This document shows positions 7,605 to 15,704 of a DNA stretch of 25,952 nucleotides, piece after piece; positions within the stretch are counted from its first letter, which is position 1, and each line of letters starts with the position of its first letter. Source of the DNA: an uncultured Novosphingobium sp. (GTDB lineage: Bacteria; Pseudomonadota; Alphaproteobacteria; Sphingomonadales; Sphingomonadaceae); contig CALCQB010000076.1 in the NCBI GenBank assembly GCA_937897535.1, positions 1 through 25,952 on the forward strand, written 5' to 3'. The notes under the pieces are model-generated. The model was not told the DNA's origin. It saw nothing but the letters and a program-made list of their open reading frames with translations, and ran no database searches. A program made the position numbers and the translations under genes.

Positions 7605-8242
7605 TGCGGACCAAGGACCGGATCGTCGAAACCGCCCGGCACCTGTTCAACGAGCAGGGCTACGGCGCGGTTTCAACTGCGGCGCTGGCCGCTGCCTGCG
7701 GGATTGCCGAGGGCAACCTGTGGTACCACTTCAAGACCCGCCGCCTGCTGCTCGATGCGCTGGGTGAGCGGTTCGCGGCGGTGATCGAGGCCCGGCTGGC
7801 CTTGCAGCCATCTGGCGATCCGGTCACCAGCTATGCCCGGCTGCTCGAAGCGATCATGGCCGAATTCCGCGACTTCCGCTTCCTCTACCGCGACCAGCCG
7901 TCCTACGGCGAACACGGCGAGCCGGTCGCCGCGCGCGCGCCCGAGTGGATCGAGCGGACCTATGTCCAGATCGAGGGGCATCTCGCCGCGCTGGTTGCCG
8001 CCGGCCTGCTCGACTGGCCCGCTGAACGGCTACGCGATCTGGCGGTCAATGCCACGATCATCCTGCGTTACGGGCTGGAACACTACCGCGAACTGGGCGA
8101 GCCGACCCAATCGGGCACCGGCGCAGTGCGGCGCACCTTGCTGCGCCACCTGACCCTGTTCGAACACCGGCTCGATCCCGCTGCGCTGGCCCGGCTCCAC
8201 GCCGCGATCGACGCGATCGGGGCCGAAGCGCTGGCGGCATGA
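7604..8242 (+). CDS. TetR family transcriptional regulator (P450 operon)
   Basis: This 212-residue regulator has an N-terminal helix-turn-helix: RIVETARHLFNEQGYGAVSTAALAAACGIAEGNLWYHFKTRRLL, with the typical G-N-L-W-Y-H-F recognition helix end near residues 37-43. The C-terminal part is the variable ligand-binding domain and should sense a small hydrophobic molecule. It starts at TGATG overlapping the P450 stop (7602-7606) and ends with ATGA overlapping the next gene. It probably represses its own operon through the inverted repeat at 6300-6317; that is inferred from position only. Confidence 0.9.
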   Translation: MRTKDRIVETARHLFNEQGYGAVSTAALAAACGIAEGNLWYHFKTRRLLLDALGERFAAVIEARLALQPSGDPVTSYARLLEAIMAEFRDFRFLYRDQPSYGEHGEPVAARAPEWIERTYVQIEGHLAALVAAGLLDWPAERLRDLAVNATIILRYGLEHYRELGEPTQSGTGAVRRTLLRHLTLFEHRLDPAALARLHAAIDAIGAEALAA

Positions 8243-8643
8243 TCCGCACCGCGCTGCGCTGGCTGCTCGCGCTGTTCTATGGCGCGGCAGGTTACTTCCA
8301 TCTGGCAAATCCCGCGCCGTTCCTGACGATCATGCCCCCGTGGGTGCCCGCGCCCGAGCTGGTCGTGACGCTGACCGGGCTGGCCGAGCTGGCCGGGGCA
8401 GCGGGCTTGATCCAGCCATGGTCGTTGGCCTTGCGGCGGGCGGCCGGGTGGGGGCTGGCGATCTACGCGCTGTGCGTCTGGCCGGCCAACGTGCAGCACC
8501 TGCTCAACGACCTCGCCCGGCCCGATGGCGGGCTGGGGCTGGGCTATCATGTCCCTCGGCTGGCCGCGCAGCCGCTGCTGATCTGGCTGGCGCTGTGGGT
8601 CAGCGGTGCGACGAACTGGCCTAGACTTCGATCTGGGAAATAG
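8239..8643 (+). CDS. DoxX-like small membrane protein
   Basis: This 134-residue integral membrane protein has about four hydrophobic helices (roughly residues 3-22, 41-60, 66-84 and 106-124). The start ALRWLLALFYGAAGYFHLANP and the GLAELAGAAGLIQP segment are typical of the DoxX/DoxX-like family. Its biochemical role is poorly known; some members associate with quinone-linked redox or stress functions. Its ATG overlaps the TetR stop by four bases (8239-8242), so it belongs to the P450-TetR operon. Its 3' end overlaps the convergent MFS gene by 23 bases. Confidence 0.78.
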   Translation: MIRTALRWLLALFYGAAGYFHLANPAPFLTIMPPWVPAPELVVTLTGLAELAGAAGLIQPWSLALRRAAGWGLAIYALCVWPANVQHLLNDLARPDGGLGLGYHVPRLAAQPLLIWLALWVSGATNWPRLRSGK

Positions 8644-9856
8644 GCGGAACCACCCAGCGCCACCATAGCGCACCCGATCCGGCTACCAGCGCGGCAATCG
8701 CGAATGCCCAGCCGTAGGAGCCCAGCCGGTCGATGATTACCCCGGTTGCGATTGGCCCGACAATTCCCGCCGCATTGCCGACCGCGTTCTGCACCCCGAC
8801 CCAGCCGCCCGCCGCGCGCGGCCCGGAAAAGATCTGGGCTACCGCGTAAAGGTTGACCGAGACGAAGCCTGACCCTATCCCGGCCACGATCAGGCACGCA
8901 CCCAACTGCCATGCTCCTTGGGCAAACCACACCCCGGCAATCGCCACACCGACCACCGCCTGGGCCACGATCATCGTCCGGCGCCGCACCGCCGCCTCGT
9001 CGCGTCCGCGCGCCACCGCCCGGTCCGAGAGCCGCCCGGCGGCCAGCGCGGCGAGCCCCTGGGCGCCAAAGCTCAGCGTGGTCAGCACGGTCATCTCGGC
9101 AATCGAGTAGCCCAAGGTCTTCGTCAGATAGAGCGGCAGCCAGGCGAGCAGGAAATAGAACCCGTAGTTCGACATGAAATGCGCGACCCCCATCAGCCAC
9201 AGTGCCGGCAGCCGCATCAGGCGGCCGAGCGGAACCGGCGCGACCACCGGAGTGGTCATGCTGGCCGAGCGCAGCGGGGCCGCTGCAAAATGCCACGGGA
9301 TCAGCCACAGCAGCGTGACCAGGCCGAACACCCAGAAGATCGGCCGCCAGCCCGCTGCCTCGAGGATAACGCCCCCGGCCAACGTCCCGACCGCCGGCCC
9401 GAAGGCCAATGCCGCGCCGATCAGGGCATTGGCGCTGCCGCGCTTTTCGGCCGGAACTTCGGCCGCGAAGATCTTCGAACTGCCGGGAAAGGCGATGCTT
9501 TCACCCAGCCCCAGCACCAGCCGCAACACAATCAGCAGGGCCAGCCCGTCGACGAAGCCCATCAGCACCGTTGCCGCCGCCCACAGCGCGATTCCCGCCG
9601 CGAACAACCGGTAGACGCAGAACCGGTCGCACAGCCAGCCGACCACGATGCACAGCGGCGCATAGACCCAGAAGAACGCCGAGACCGCGATGCCGAACCC
9701 GGTTGCGGATAGCCCCAGCTCGGCCTTCATCAGCGGCGCCGCCACCCCGATCGCCCCGCGATCGACGTAGTTGAGCAGCACCGACAGCGCCAGCAGCGCC
9801 ACGATCCACCCGATCCGCGCCGCCGAAACCCGCGCGCCGCCTGCGATGCTGGCCAT
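8621..9856 (-). CDS. MFS transporter (anion:cation symporter-like)
   Basis: This is a 12-helix major facilitator of about 411 residues in the inner membrane. The first helices contain LLNYVDRGAIGVAAPLMKAELGLS, resembling the ACS family (hexuronate/glucarate/phthalate-type organic anion transporters), and the loop 2-3 motif is GWLCDRFCVYR. Later segments include MSNYGFYFLLAWLPLYLTKTLGYS, also typical of that family. I prefer ATG 9856 because GGGGGA stands five bases before it; ATG 9862 is possible. The substrate is probably an organic acid, but this is not determinable here. It is divergent from the asparaginase-like gene. Confidence 0.88.
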   Translation of the reverse strand: MASIAGGARVSAARIGWIVALLALSVLLNYVDRGAIGVAAPLMKAELGLSATGFGIAVSAFFWVYAPLCIVVGWLCDRFCVYRLFAAGIALWAAATVLMGFVDGLALLIVLRLVLGLGESIAFPGSSKIFAAEVPAEKRGSANALIGAALAFGPAVGTLAGGVILEAAGWRPIFWVFGLVTLLWLIPWHFAAAPLRSASMTTPVVAPVPLGRLMRLPALWLMGVAHFMSNYGFYFLLAWLPLYLTKTLGYSIAEMTVLTTLSFGAQGLAALAAGRLSDRAVARGRDEAAVRRRTMIVAQAVVGVAIAGVWFAQGAWQLGACLIVAGIGSGFVSVNLYAVAQIFSGPRAAGGWVGVQNAVGNAAGIVGPIATGVIIDRLGSYGWAFAIAALVAGSGALWWRWVVPPISQIEV

Positions 9857-9920
9857 GACCATCCCCCACCTGTTTGGGCAAGGCTAGCATGGAACGGCCC
9901 GGCTGGGCTAGGATGGCGGC

Positions 9921-10415
9921 ATGACCCAGCAATCCATCCTCGTGCTCACCACTGGCGGGACGATCGACAAAAACTATTTCGACGCGCTGAGCGAATACCA
10001 GATCACCGACAGCGGCATTCCGGCCTTGCTGAAGGAAGCACGGGTGGCGCTGCCGTTCCGGGTGGTCGAACTGATGCGCAAGGACAGTCTTGAACTGACC
10101 GACGCGGACCGGGCACTGATCGCCGCCGCCGCCCGCGAGGCCCCGGAGAGCCGGATCGTCGTCACCCACGGGACCGATACCATGACCGAGACCGCCCGGG
10201 TGCTGGCCGAGGCCGTACCGGGCAAGACGATCGTGCTGACTGGCGCGCTCAGCCCGGCGCGGTTTGCCGAAACCGACGCCGGCTTCAACCTCGGCATGGC
10301 CTTCGCCACCGCCCAGGTCGCCGCGCCAGGGGTGTGGATCGCGATGAGCGGGCAGGTGTTCGATGGGCTAAAGGTGAAGAAGGACCGCGCGGCGGGCAAA
10401 TTCGTCGCGCTCTAA
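9921..10415 (+). CDS. Stand-alone asparaginase-like N-terminal domain
   Basis: This 164-residue protein corresponds only to the N-terminal domain of type I/II L-asparaginases (usual length ~330). Both active-site segments are present: TTGGTID with the nucleophile-equivalent Thr14, and VVTHGTDTM with Thr85-Asp86. The C-terminal domain, which completes the active site across a dimer, is absent. Short versions like this are known as asparaginase-domain proteins and are not necessarily broken: the gene has a clean start and stop, and its last four bases overlap the convergent esterase-like gene. Activity on asparagine is uncertain. Confidence 0.85.
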   Translation: MTQQSILVLTTGGTIDKNYFDALSEYQITDSGIPALLKEARVALPFRVVELMRKDSLELTDADRALIAAAAREAPESRIVVTHGTDTMTETARVLAEAVPGKTIVLTGALSPARFAETDAGFNLGMAFATAQVAAPGVWIAMSGQVFDGLKVKKDRAAGKFVAL

Positions 10416-11635
10416 GGCGAGGCGCTGCCTGCGATTGCGGCTGGCGGCACCAGCCAGAACTGGGTCACCGCGCCTTCGGTGCCGTAGTCGCTGTCGTTGG
10501 CGAGCAGCAGGCTGCCGTCGCCCAGCACGATCATCCCTTCGAGGTCGCCGCATACCGCGGGTACCGCATCGGTCGAGAAAACCAGCTGCTTGGACAGCAG
10601 CGGCAATTCCGCATCGGGGCCGAGTTGTTCCAGCGTCGGGCGATGCGCCGGATCGCAGAACTGCGGCGGCAGCGGAGTGGCCGGCTGGACCCGGTAGATC
10701 TGCGTCGAAAGGGTAATCCGTTCGAGCACCAGCAAGCTGCCGTCGGCCAGGCAGGCCAGTTCGCTGATCTTGACGTCGCCCGCCACCACCGATCCCGCCG
10801 CTGCATCGCGCGCGAAGTGCTCGGGCGGATCGAGCGGATAGGCATGTTCGCGCAGGAATGCCCCGGTTCGCGCGTCGAGCGCCCAGATCCGCACCAGCGT
10901 GCCCTGCTCGTGCGCGGCGCGGTCGGGATGGGCCAGCGGGCTTTGAAAGGCGGCGTAAAGCGTCTCGCCATCGGGCGTTATCGCCAGACCTTCGAACCCG
11001 CGGTTGAGCTTGCGCGCGGCGGCGATGGCCGGCAGCGTGTCGTCCGTCGCGATCGCCGATCCGGCATAGCGCGCGCCGCTGCCCTGCGGCACCAGCCGCC
11101 GCTCGACCACGCCGTCATCGCGGACCAGCAGCAGCGAGGGGCCATATTCCTCGGCGATCCAGAATCGCCCATCGGGCCGCGCGGCGATCCCCTCGCTGTC
11201 GGCGCCGTTGGTGCTGCTCGGCAGTGCGGTTCCGTCGAGCCTGAAGGTCGGTTCGGTCTCGGCTCCGGCCAGGGCCGGTGGCGGCAGACCATCGAGCGGC
11301 GTGCCATCCCCGGCATGCAGCGGCATCACGGCCTCGAGCTCCACGCTGTCCCGCTCGAGCCTGAACCGCGCCAGGGCTGGGCCGCAATCGGGCAGCGGCA
11401 TGATTTTGGCCCCGTCGAGCGCGGCGAGCGGTGCCAATTGGTTCAGGCCGTAGCGTTCAACCGCATCGCGCGGCTTGATATTGGGCCCGCGATCACCGAC
11501 CCCCCAGAACACCCCCGGCGGATCGCCCGCGCGCTGAGTCAGGCCCGAAGTCAGGCTGCGATGAAGATCGATCGAGCCGGTGGGAACCGCTACCACAGCA
11601 AGCGGCGCGTCGATCCACGCGAGCCGGCGGATCAC
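10412..11635 (-). CDS. Esterase-like activity of phytase family protein
   Basis: This ~407-residue beta-propeller-type protein has the pattern of the phytase-like/esterase-like family: VFWGVGDRGPN near residue 43-53, GADSEGIAARPDGRFWIAEEYGPSLL around 143-168, LNRGFEGLAITPDGETLYAAFQSPL around 210-234, and GDLEGMIVLGDGSLLLANDSDYG near the C-terminus. Members are thought to hydrolyse phosphate esters or related substrates. The only start in frame is GTG at 11635, just after GGGAG. No signal peptide is seen, though many relatives have one. The gene starts immediately beside the left repeat of the proposed island and would have lain 7 bases after the guaA stop before insertion. Confidence 0.8.
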   Translation of the reverse strand: MIRRLAWIDAPLAVVAVPTGSIDLHRSLTSGLTQRAGDPPGVFWGVGDRGPNIKPRDAVERYGLNQLAPLAALDGAKIMPLPDCGPALARFRLERDSVELEAVMPLHAGDGTPLDGLPPPALAGAETEPTFRLDGTALPSSTNGADSEGIAARPDGRFWIAEEYGPSLLLVRDDGVVERRLVPQGSGARYAGSAIATDDTLPAIAAARKLNRGFEGLAITPDGETLYAAFQSPLAHPDRAAHEQGTLVRIWALDARTGAFLREHAYPLDPPEHFARDAAAGSVVAGDVKISELACLADGSLLVLERITLSTQIYRVQPATPLPPQFCDPAHRPTLEQLGPDAELPLLSKQLVFSTDAVPAVCGDLEGMIVLGDGSLLLANDSDYGTEGAVTQFWLVPPAAIAGSASP

Positions 11636-11644
11636 TCCCGGTTC

Positions 11645-11661
11645 ACTCCCACTGGATCATT
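11645..11661 (-). repeat. Left attachment-site repeat (guaA tail copy)
   Basis: The sequence ACTCCCACTGGATCATT matches the guaA 3' end at 18262-18278 with two mismatches. On the minus strand it spells a remnant guaA tail (IQWE, stop TGA). It marks a sharp change from GC-rich esterase gene to AT-rich DNA. Confidence 0.6.
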
Positions 11662-11951
11662 TAACATGTTACAACCTATTGAAATTAAACGTGAAAAAAT
11701 TATTCTTCCGAAGTCTACCGGCTGACGGGCCGTCACAGAGCTACCCTCCTGATATCATTGGTGAATTTCTAGGCATTCTGGAAAGTTACCTTTCAAGGAC
11801 AATCGGCGGTGTCGCAGTCGCTTTAGCAGGCAGCCGTACTGGCGAGCAATCTTACCTTCGTCCACGGTGACCGTCAGCCAGTGGCAACTGTCGGGATGAA
11901 TCGCCAAATCACTTCATGTTCTGATCCCACTCTCCCAATATGAGAGGATCA
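11662..11951. other. AT-richer stretch without a recognised gene
   Basis: These ~290 bases are distinctly AT-richer than the surroundings at their left end (TTGAAATTAAACGTGAAAAA around 11680-11699). The plus strand has a tiny 19-residue frame (MLQPIEIKREKIILPKSTG, 11665-11724) without a convincing ribosome binding site, and an overlapping open frame to 11870 with DIIGEFLGILESYLSRTIGG that could be a remnant. I recognise neither. The stretch probably contains attachment-site flanking sequence and the promoter of the AlpA-like gene. Confidence 0.45.
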
Positions 11952-12317
11952 ATGACATATAAGCCAAAGCGCCAGAGGCTCCGGATCACACCGGTACTCA
12001 ACAGCGAGGATCGCGTTAACGCCAACACTCGGGCCGGACCAGCTACTGTTTTATCCGGGCTGCCTCGAACGATCAGAAGGCACGAACTTCGCTTGATCGT
12101 CCCGCTTGCCGACAGCACGATTTTTGAAATGGAGAAGCGAGGCGAGTTCCCACACCGCTTCAATCTTTCACCGCGTTGGATGGTCTGGGATTTGGCGGAC
12201 GTCGAAGCCTGGCTCGACGATCGCCGGAAGGCATACTTCGAAGGTCGCGCCAAGATTGCAGCAGCGCCCGATCTCACGAGACGGAAGGTGCGCCCGTTGC
12301 GGACCATAGTGGATTAA
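11952..12317 (+). CDS. AlpA-family phage/island regulatory protein
   Basis: This 121-residue DNA-binding protein has the AlpA/excisionase-like winged helix in its middle: LRLIVPLADSTIFEMEKRGEFPHRFNLSPRWMVWDLADVEAWLDDRR (residues ~45-92), with the conserved S-T-I-F/Y, G-x-F-P and W-x-x-x-D-V-x-x-W elements. AlpA proteins control integrase or excision genes in prophages and genomic islands (E. coli AlpA activates the slpA-region integrase). ATG 11952 follows GAGAGGA at 11942-11948; an upstream ATG at 11940 lacks such a site. It lies ~290 bases from the left repeat, where such genes are common. Confidence 0.8.
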   Translation: MTYKPKRQRLRITPVLNSEDRVNANTRAGPATVLSGLPRTIRRHELRLIVPLADSTIFEMEKRGEFPHRFNLSPRWMVWDLADVEAWLDDRRKAYFEGRAKIAAAPDLTRRKVRPLRTIVD

Positions 12318-12530
12318 CAAGAAACCTCTGCTTACCCCTCGCCGTCGGATGGTGTGTCCGGCGGCGAGAACGCGTGACGGCCATTAGCATGCGGAGTCAA
12401 AGCCAAAGCTGCCCTGCGACAGGCGGCTTTGCGCTCTACGCCAATCTATCGAGATGATTGCATTTTGCAGGGGAGGCGACATTCGATACGTAGGGCTCGC
12501 GTTGGAAATGCCCAAAATGCTAAGGAACCC
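12318..12530. other. Intergenic region with two hairpins
   Basis: A 12-bp stem (one wobble pair), CTCGCCGTCGGA / TCCGGCGGCGAG at 12338-12368 with loop TGGTGTG, lies 20 bases after the AlpA stop. A second weaker stem, AAAGCTGCC / GGCGGCTTT, is at 12405-12430. Neither has a good T-tract, but the first is likely to end or weaken transcription. The promoter of the following TetR gene must lie after them. Confidence 0.45.
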
Positions 12531-13220
12531 ATGGCAGACTTGATCACCAAACCTGAATCCACCGGCCGCCGCGAGCGGCGCAAGAGAGCGACGCGCGCGA
12601 AGCTGTTGCAAGCGGCGAGTGAAGTGATGGGCCGTGTCGGGGTGGATGCAGCGACGATCAAGGAGATCACCGACACGGCGGATGTCGGGTTCGGAACCTT
12701 CTACACCTATTTCGAGACCAAGGATGCGCTGGCTGCCGCTTTGCTCGATTGCATGATCAACGACATTGCCCGCAGGAACGAGATCGCGACTGCGGAACTA
12801 CAAAGGATCCGCAGCCGCGAGGTTCCGGCGGTGCGAACGCGGCTATTGCTGCGTACAGCGATGACCGATCCCTTCTGGCGGTGGTGGGCCGAACGGCCGA
12901 TGTTGCTCTTCGAGCGGCTGAACATGGGGATCGGTCCGTTTGCCAAGGCGGACCTGCTCAAGGATATTCGCGGCGGCGTGAGCGGCTTGGCCGAGGACGA
13001 ACTGGAAAGCTCCTGGCGGCTTGCCGTCTGGACCATGGTCGGCGGTATTCACGACGTTGTGCACGGCGAGCAGCCGTTCGCGAACGAAGTGTTCGTAACC
13101 GAGGCGGTGATGCGCCTGCTGGGCACCGACGCGGCGAATGCGCGGACGCTCTCGACGACGTCATTGCCGCCACTGCCGGATGCCGACATCGACTGGAACT
13201 TCGTTCTCGGCGTCGGTTAA
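12531..13220 (+). CDS. TetR family transcriptional regulator (island)
   Basis: This 229-residue regulator has an N-terminal helix-turn-helix: RRKRATRAKLLQAASEVMGRVGVDAATIKEITDTADVGFGTFYTYFETKDAL (residues ~17-68), with the classic G-T-F-Y-x-Y-F recognition helix end. The C-terminal ~150 residues form the effector domain. ATG 12531 is preferred because AAGGA lies at 12522-12526; the frame is open upstream to 12429 but without a good site. It is directly upstream of the TonB receptor and phenol-oxidation genes in the same direction, so it is the probable controller of that module. Confidence 0.88.
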   Translation: MADLITKPESTGRRERRKRATRAKLLQAASEVMGRVGVDAATIKEITDTADVGFGTFYTYFETKDALAAALLDCMINDIARRNEIATAELQRIRSREVPAVRTRLLLRTAMTDPFWRWWAERPMLLFERLNMGIGPFAKADLLKDIRGGVSGLAEDELESSWRLAVWTMVGGIHDVVHGEQPFANEVFVTEAVMRLLGTDAANARTLSTTSLPPLPDADIDWNFVLGVG

Positions 13221-13256
13221 TCACACAAAACCAATTGAAATCAGAAATTTATCTAC

Positions 13257-13290
13257 ACACAGTTGCCTGAACAGGCGGCTGTGTTTGGCT
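13257..13290 (+). terminator. Possible terminator after the TetR gene
   Basis: A nested hairpin is formed by ACACAG (13257-13262) with CTGTGT (13279-13284) around an inner GCCT/AGGC stem with a GAAC loop, followed by TTGGCTTGG. The T-run is poor, so strength is uncertain. Confidence 0.4.
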
Positions 13291-13327
13291 TGGCGCATTC
13301 ATAGCGTTTGACGCAACACGCATAAAG

Positions 13328-13361
13328 TCGATTGACAATCGAGTTTGAGATGTGATCAATA
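13328..13361 (+). promoter_or_regulatory. Promoter with a perfect palindrome upstream of the TonB receptor
   Basis: TCGATTG-a-CAATCGA at 13328-13342 is a perfect 7-1-7 palindrome containing TTGACA (13332-13337), a consensus -35 box. A 17-18-base spacer leads to an AT-rich -10 region (ATCAATA, 13355-13361). A TetR-type repressor at this palindrome would cover the -35 box. The adjacent TetR gene at 12531 is the likely binder. Confidence 0.6.
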
Positions 13362-13462
13362 ATAGCCACTTGATCGGACGGACGGGCCACGCCTGGCCGA
13401 TTCGCCGATCGTTGGATGGCTCAAGCACGCTGAGGCGCGCCGCCGAGTGGGGAGGAACCGCG

Positions 13463-15640
13463 ATGCGAAAGAATTTGATGCTGGCTGCCAGCGTAATGGC
13501 GATCTGTACGACCACGCCGGTCCGCGCCCAAGAGGCTGCTGAGGACGGAGTGAGCGCGGAGCCAGGTGAAATCGTCGTCACCGCTGAGCGTCGTGCCCAG
13601 AGCCTTCAGAAGCTCCCGACCACCGCGACCGCCATTTCGGGCGCGGACCTCGAACATCAGCAGATCGGCCGTGTCGATGACCTGATCAAGGCCACCCCCG
13701 GCCTCGCGATCAACGATGCCGGTCTTGGCAAGTTCATCAACATTCGCGGCATCGGCAAGGGCGTCGATGCCCCCGGCATCGCTCCGGGTGTGGCTTACTA
13801 TGTCGACGGCGTGCCGATGCCGAACCAGGTCTTCCTCGAAACCCCGTTTTTCGACCTGAGCCGGATCGAGGCACTGCGCGGGCCGCAAGGCACCTTGGTG
13901 GGCATGAACTCGACCGGCGGCGCACTCCTGATCGTTTCGCAGAACCCCGAATTCGCTTCCGTCGGTGGTTCGCTTGAACAGAGCGTCGGAAACTATAGCG
14001 ATTACCGCACTCGCGCGATGATCAACATTGGTGGCGAGCGGGTTGGCCTGCGCGTTGCAGGTGAATTCGAAGACCGTGACAGCTTCTTCACCAATGTCGG
14101 CCCGGCGACGGACCATCCCGGCAACGTCAAGCGTCGCTCGGTTCGCGGCACGTTGTCGCTGAAGCCCAGCGACGGCGTCCAACTGTTCATTCGCGGCGAG
14201 TACAACAAGAATACCAGCGATGGCATCACCGGCAAGCCGATCCCGGGTGATCCCGATCCGGCTTACATCTTCGCGTTCAATCCCAATTCGCCCGCCGATC
14301 CCTTCAGCCTTGGTCGCTTCATCAACACGTTCAAGAACACCGAATACTTCCGCGTCAGCGGCGAGGCACGGATCGACGTCGGTGGTGCCTTCGAGCTTCG
14401 CTCGATCACCGCATTCCAGCGCGGCAAGCTGAGCATACAGAACGACGTGGGTGCTACTTCGCTTCCCACCGCGCAGCAGAATATCTCAATCAACGAACCG
14501 GTGTTCACGCAGGAAGTGAACCTGATCTCCAACCCCGGCGGCAAGCTCGACTGGGTGCTGGGCGCATTCTATCTCCATCAGGACACCAACGGCCTCGTCC
14601 ATGTCGTGCAGTTCCATGCGCCGCCGACGCCGCCATCACTGATCGTCGATGTTGTCGGACGGACCCGCATTCGCAACTTCGGCCTGTTCGGCCAGACGAC
14701 GTTCCACGCCAGCGATGCGCTCAACGTGACGCTCGGTCTGCGCTACAACAACGAGAAGCACTATCTCGGTTCGGACGGTTCCACGACCATCCCGACCCCA
14801 GGTGGTCCGCTCACGATTCCGGCAGGAAACACCCGGACCAGCGACAATGCGCTGACCGGCCGACTTACTGTCGACTATACCGTGGCCAGCAATCACTTCC
14901 TCTATGCGACGGTTTCGCGCGGCTTCAAGGGCGGTGGTATCAATGACCCGAGCCCCACGCCGGTGTTCGGTCCGGAAACCGTCTGGAACTATGAGCTGGG
15001 TCTCAAGTCGTCGTTCCTCGACCGCAAGATCAAGACGCAGCTCGGGTTGTACTATCTGGACGTCAACAACCTCCAGTATAACATCTACAATCCGATCACG
15101 ACGCAAACGGCGGCGTCGAATCTGAACGGCGGCAAGGCTTACGGCGTCGAATTCCAGGCGCAGGGCCAGTTCGGCAACTTCGGCATCAACACCGCCGCTG
15201 CCTACACGAAGTCCGAAGTCGACAGCCAGACGCTGGTCGATTCGCGATACGGCTCGAACACCCCGATCCAGATCGGCGGCCGGCAGTTCAACTTCTCGCC
15301 GCGCTTCACTTTGAGCGTCGGCGCACAGTATGACATCCCCGTCGGCGCGACATACCAGATTACTCCGCGGATCCAGTTCAGCCATCAGTCGAGCCAGTGG
15401 GCGTCGTTCTTCCATGTGACCCCGACCGATCTGATCCAGAGCCGCGATCTGGTCGATGCCAGCATCAGGTTCGCGCCGGTGCACGGCACTGGCTTCACGA
15501 TTGAGGCCTACGCCTCCAACCTCTTCAACGAGACCTATGTCGCGTCGAAGGCGGTGGAAGGATCGTTCCTGACGCCGGGCCGGGTCCAGTACTACGGCGC
15601 GCCCCGCCAGTTCGGCGTGCGCATCGGCTATTCGTTCTAG
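13463..15640 (+). CDS. TonB-dependent outer-membrane receptor
   Basis: This 725-residue outer-membrane transporter is driven by TonB-ExbB-ExbD. The signal peptide MRKNLMLAASVMAICTTTPVRA ends near residue 22. A TonB-box-like EIVVTA follows at 36-41, then the plug domain (LPTTATAISGADL, LIKATPGLAI, NIRGIGKG, YYVDGVPMP, DLSRIEALRGPQGTL). The remainder is a 22-strand-type barrel ending in the aromatic residue of RIGYSF. Start 13463 has GGAGGAA six bases upstream; the frame is open upstream to 13352 without support. In sphingomonads such receptors often import aromatic or plant-derived compounds. Its place directly before the phenol-oxidising genes suggests it imports their substrate; that is inference. 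Confidence 0.92.
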   Translation: MRKNLMLAASVMAICTTTPVRAQEAAEDGVSAEPGEIVVTAERRAQSLQKLPTTATAISGADLEHQQIGRVDDLIKATPGLAINDAGLGKFINIRGIGKGVDAPGIAPGVAYYVDGVPMPNQVFLETPFFDLSRIEALRGPQGTLVGMNSTGGALLIVSQNPEFASVGGSLEQSVGNYSDYRTRAMINIGGERVGLRVAGEFEDRDSFFTNVGPATDHPGNVKRRSVRGTLSLKPSDGVQLFIRGEYNKNTSDGITGKPIPGDPDPAYIFAFNPNSPADPFSLGRFINTFKNTEYFRVSGEARIDVGGAFELRSITAFQRGKLSIQNDVGATSLPTAQQNISINEPVFTQEVNLISNPGGKLDWVLGAFYLHQDTNGLVHVVQFHAPPTPPSLIVDVVGRTRIRNFGLFGQTTFHASDALNVTLGLRYNNEKHYLGSDGSTTIPTPGGPLTIPAGNTRTSDNALTGRLTVDYTVASNHFLYATVSRGFKGGGINDPSPTPVFGPETVWNYELGLKSSFLDRKIKTQLGLYYLDVNNLQYNIYNPITTQTAASNLNGGKAYGVEFQAQGQFGNFGINTAAAYTKSEVDSQTLVDSRYGSNTPIQIGGRQFNFSPRFTLSVGAQYDIPVGATYQITPRIQFSHQSSQWASFFHVTPTDLIQSRDLVDASIRFAPVHGTGFTIEAYASNLFNETYVASKAVEGSFLTPGRVQYYGAPRQFGVRIGYSF

Positions 15641-15704
15641 TGGCAAGCGGGTGGACTGGAAGTCCCGGTCCACCTGTCGGCCCAGCTCGACAAGGCGCAA
15701 CCCC

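Noticed and set aside
8918..9712. 264-codon plus-strand frame over the MFS gene
   Set aside because: It is an antisense shadow with a Gln/Arg/Pro-rich translation; the MFS frame has the expected helices.
9921..10415. Asparaginase gene as a truncated pseudogene
   Set aside because: Clean start, stop and convergent packing with the neighbour, plus known short homologues, argue for a real short protein.
10334..11725. 463-codon plus-strand frame opposite the esterase-like gene
   Set aside because: It is an antisense shadow; the minus-strand product has clear family motifs.
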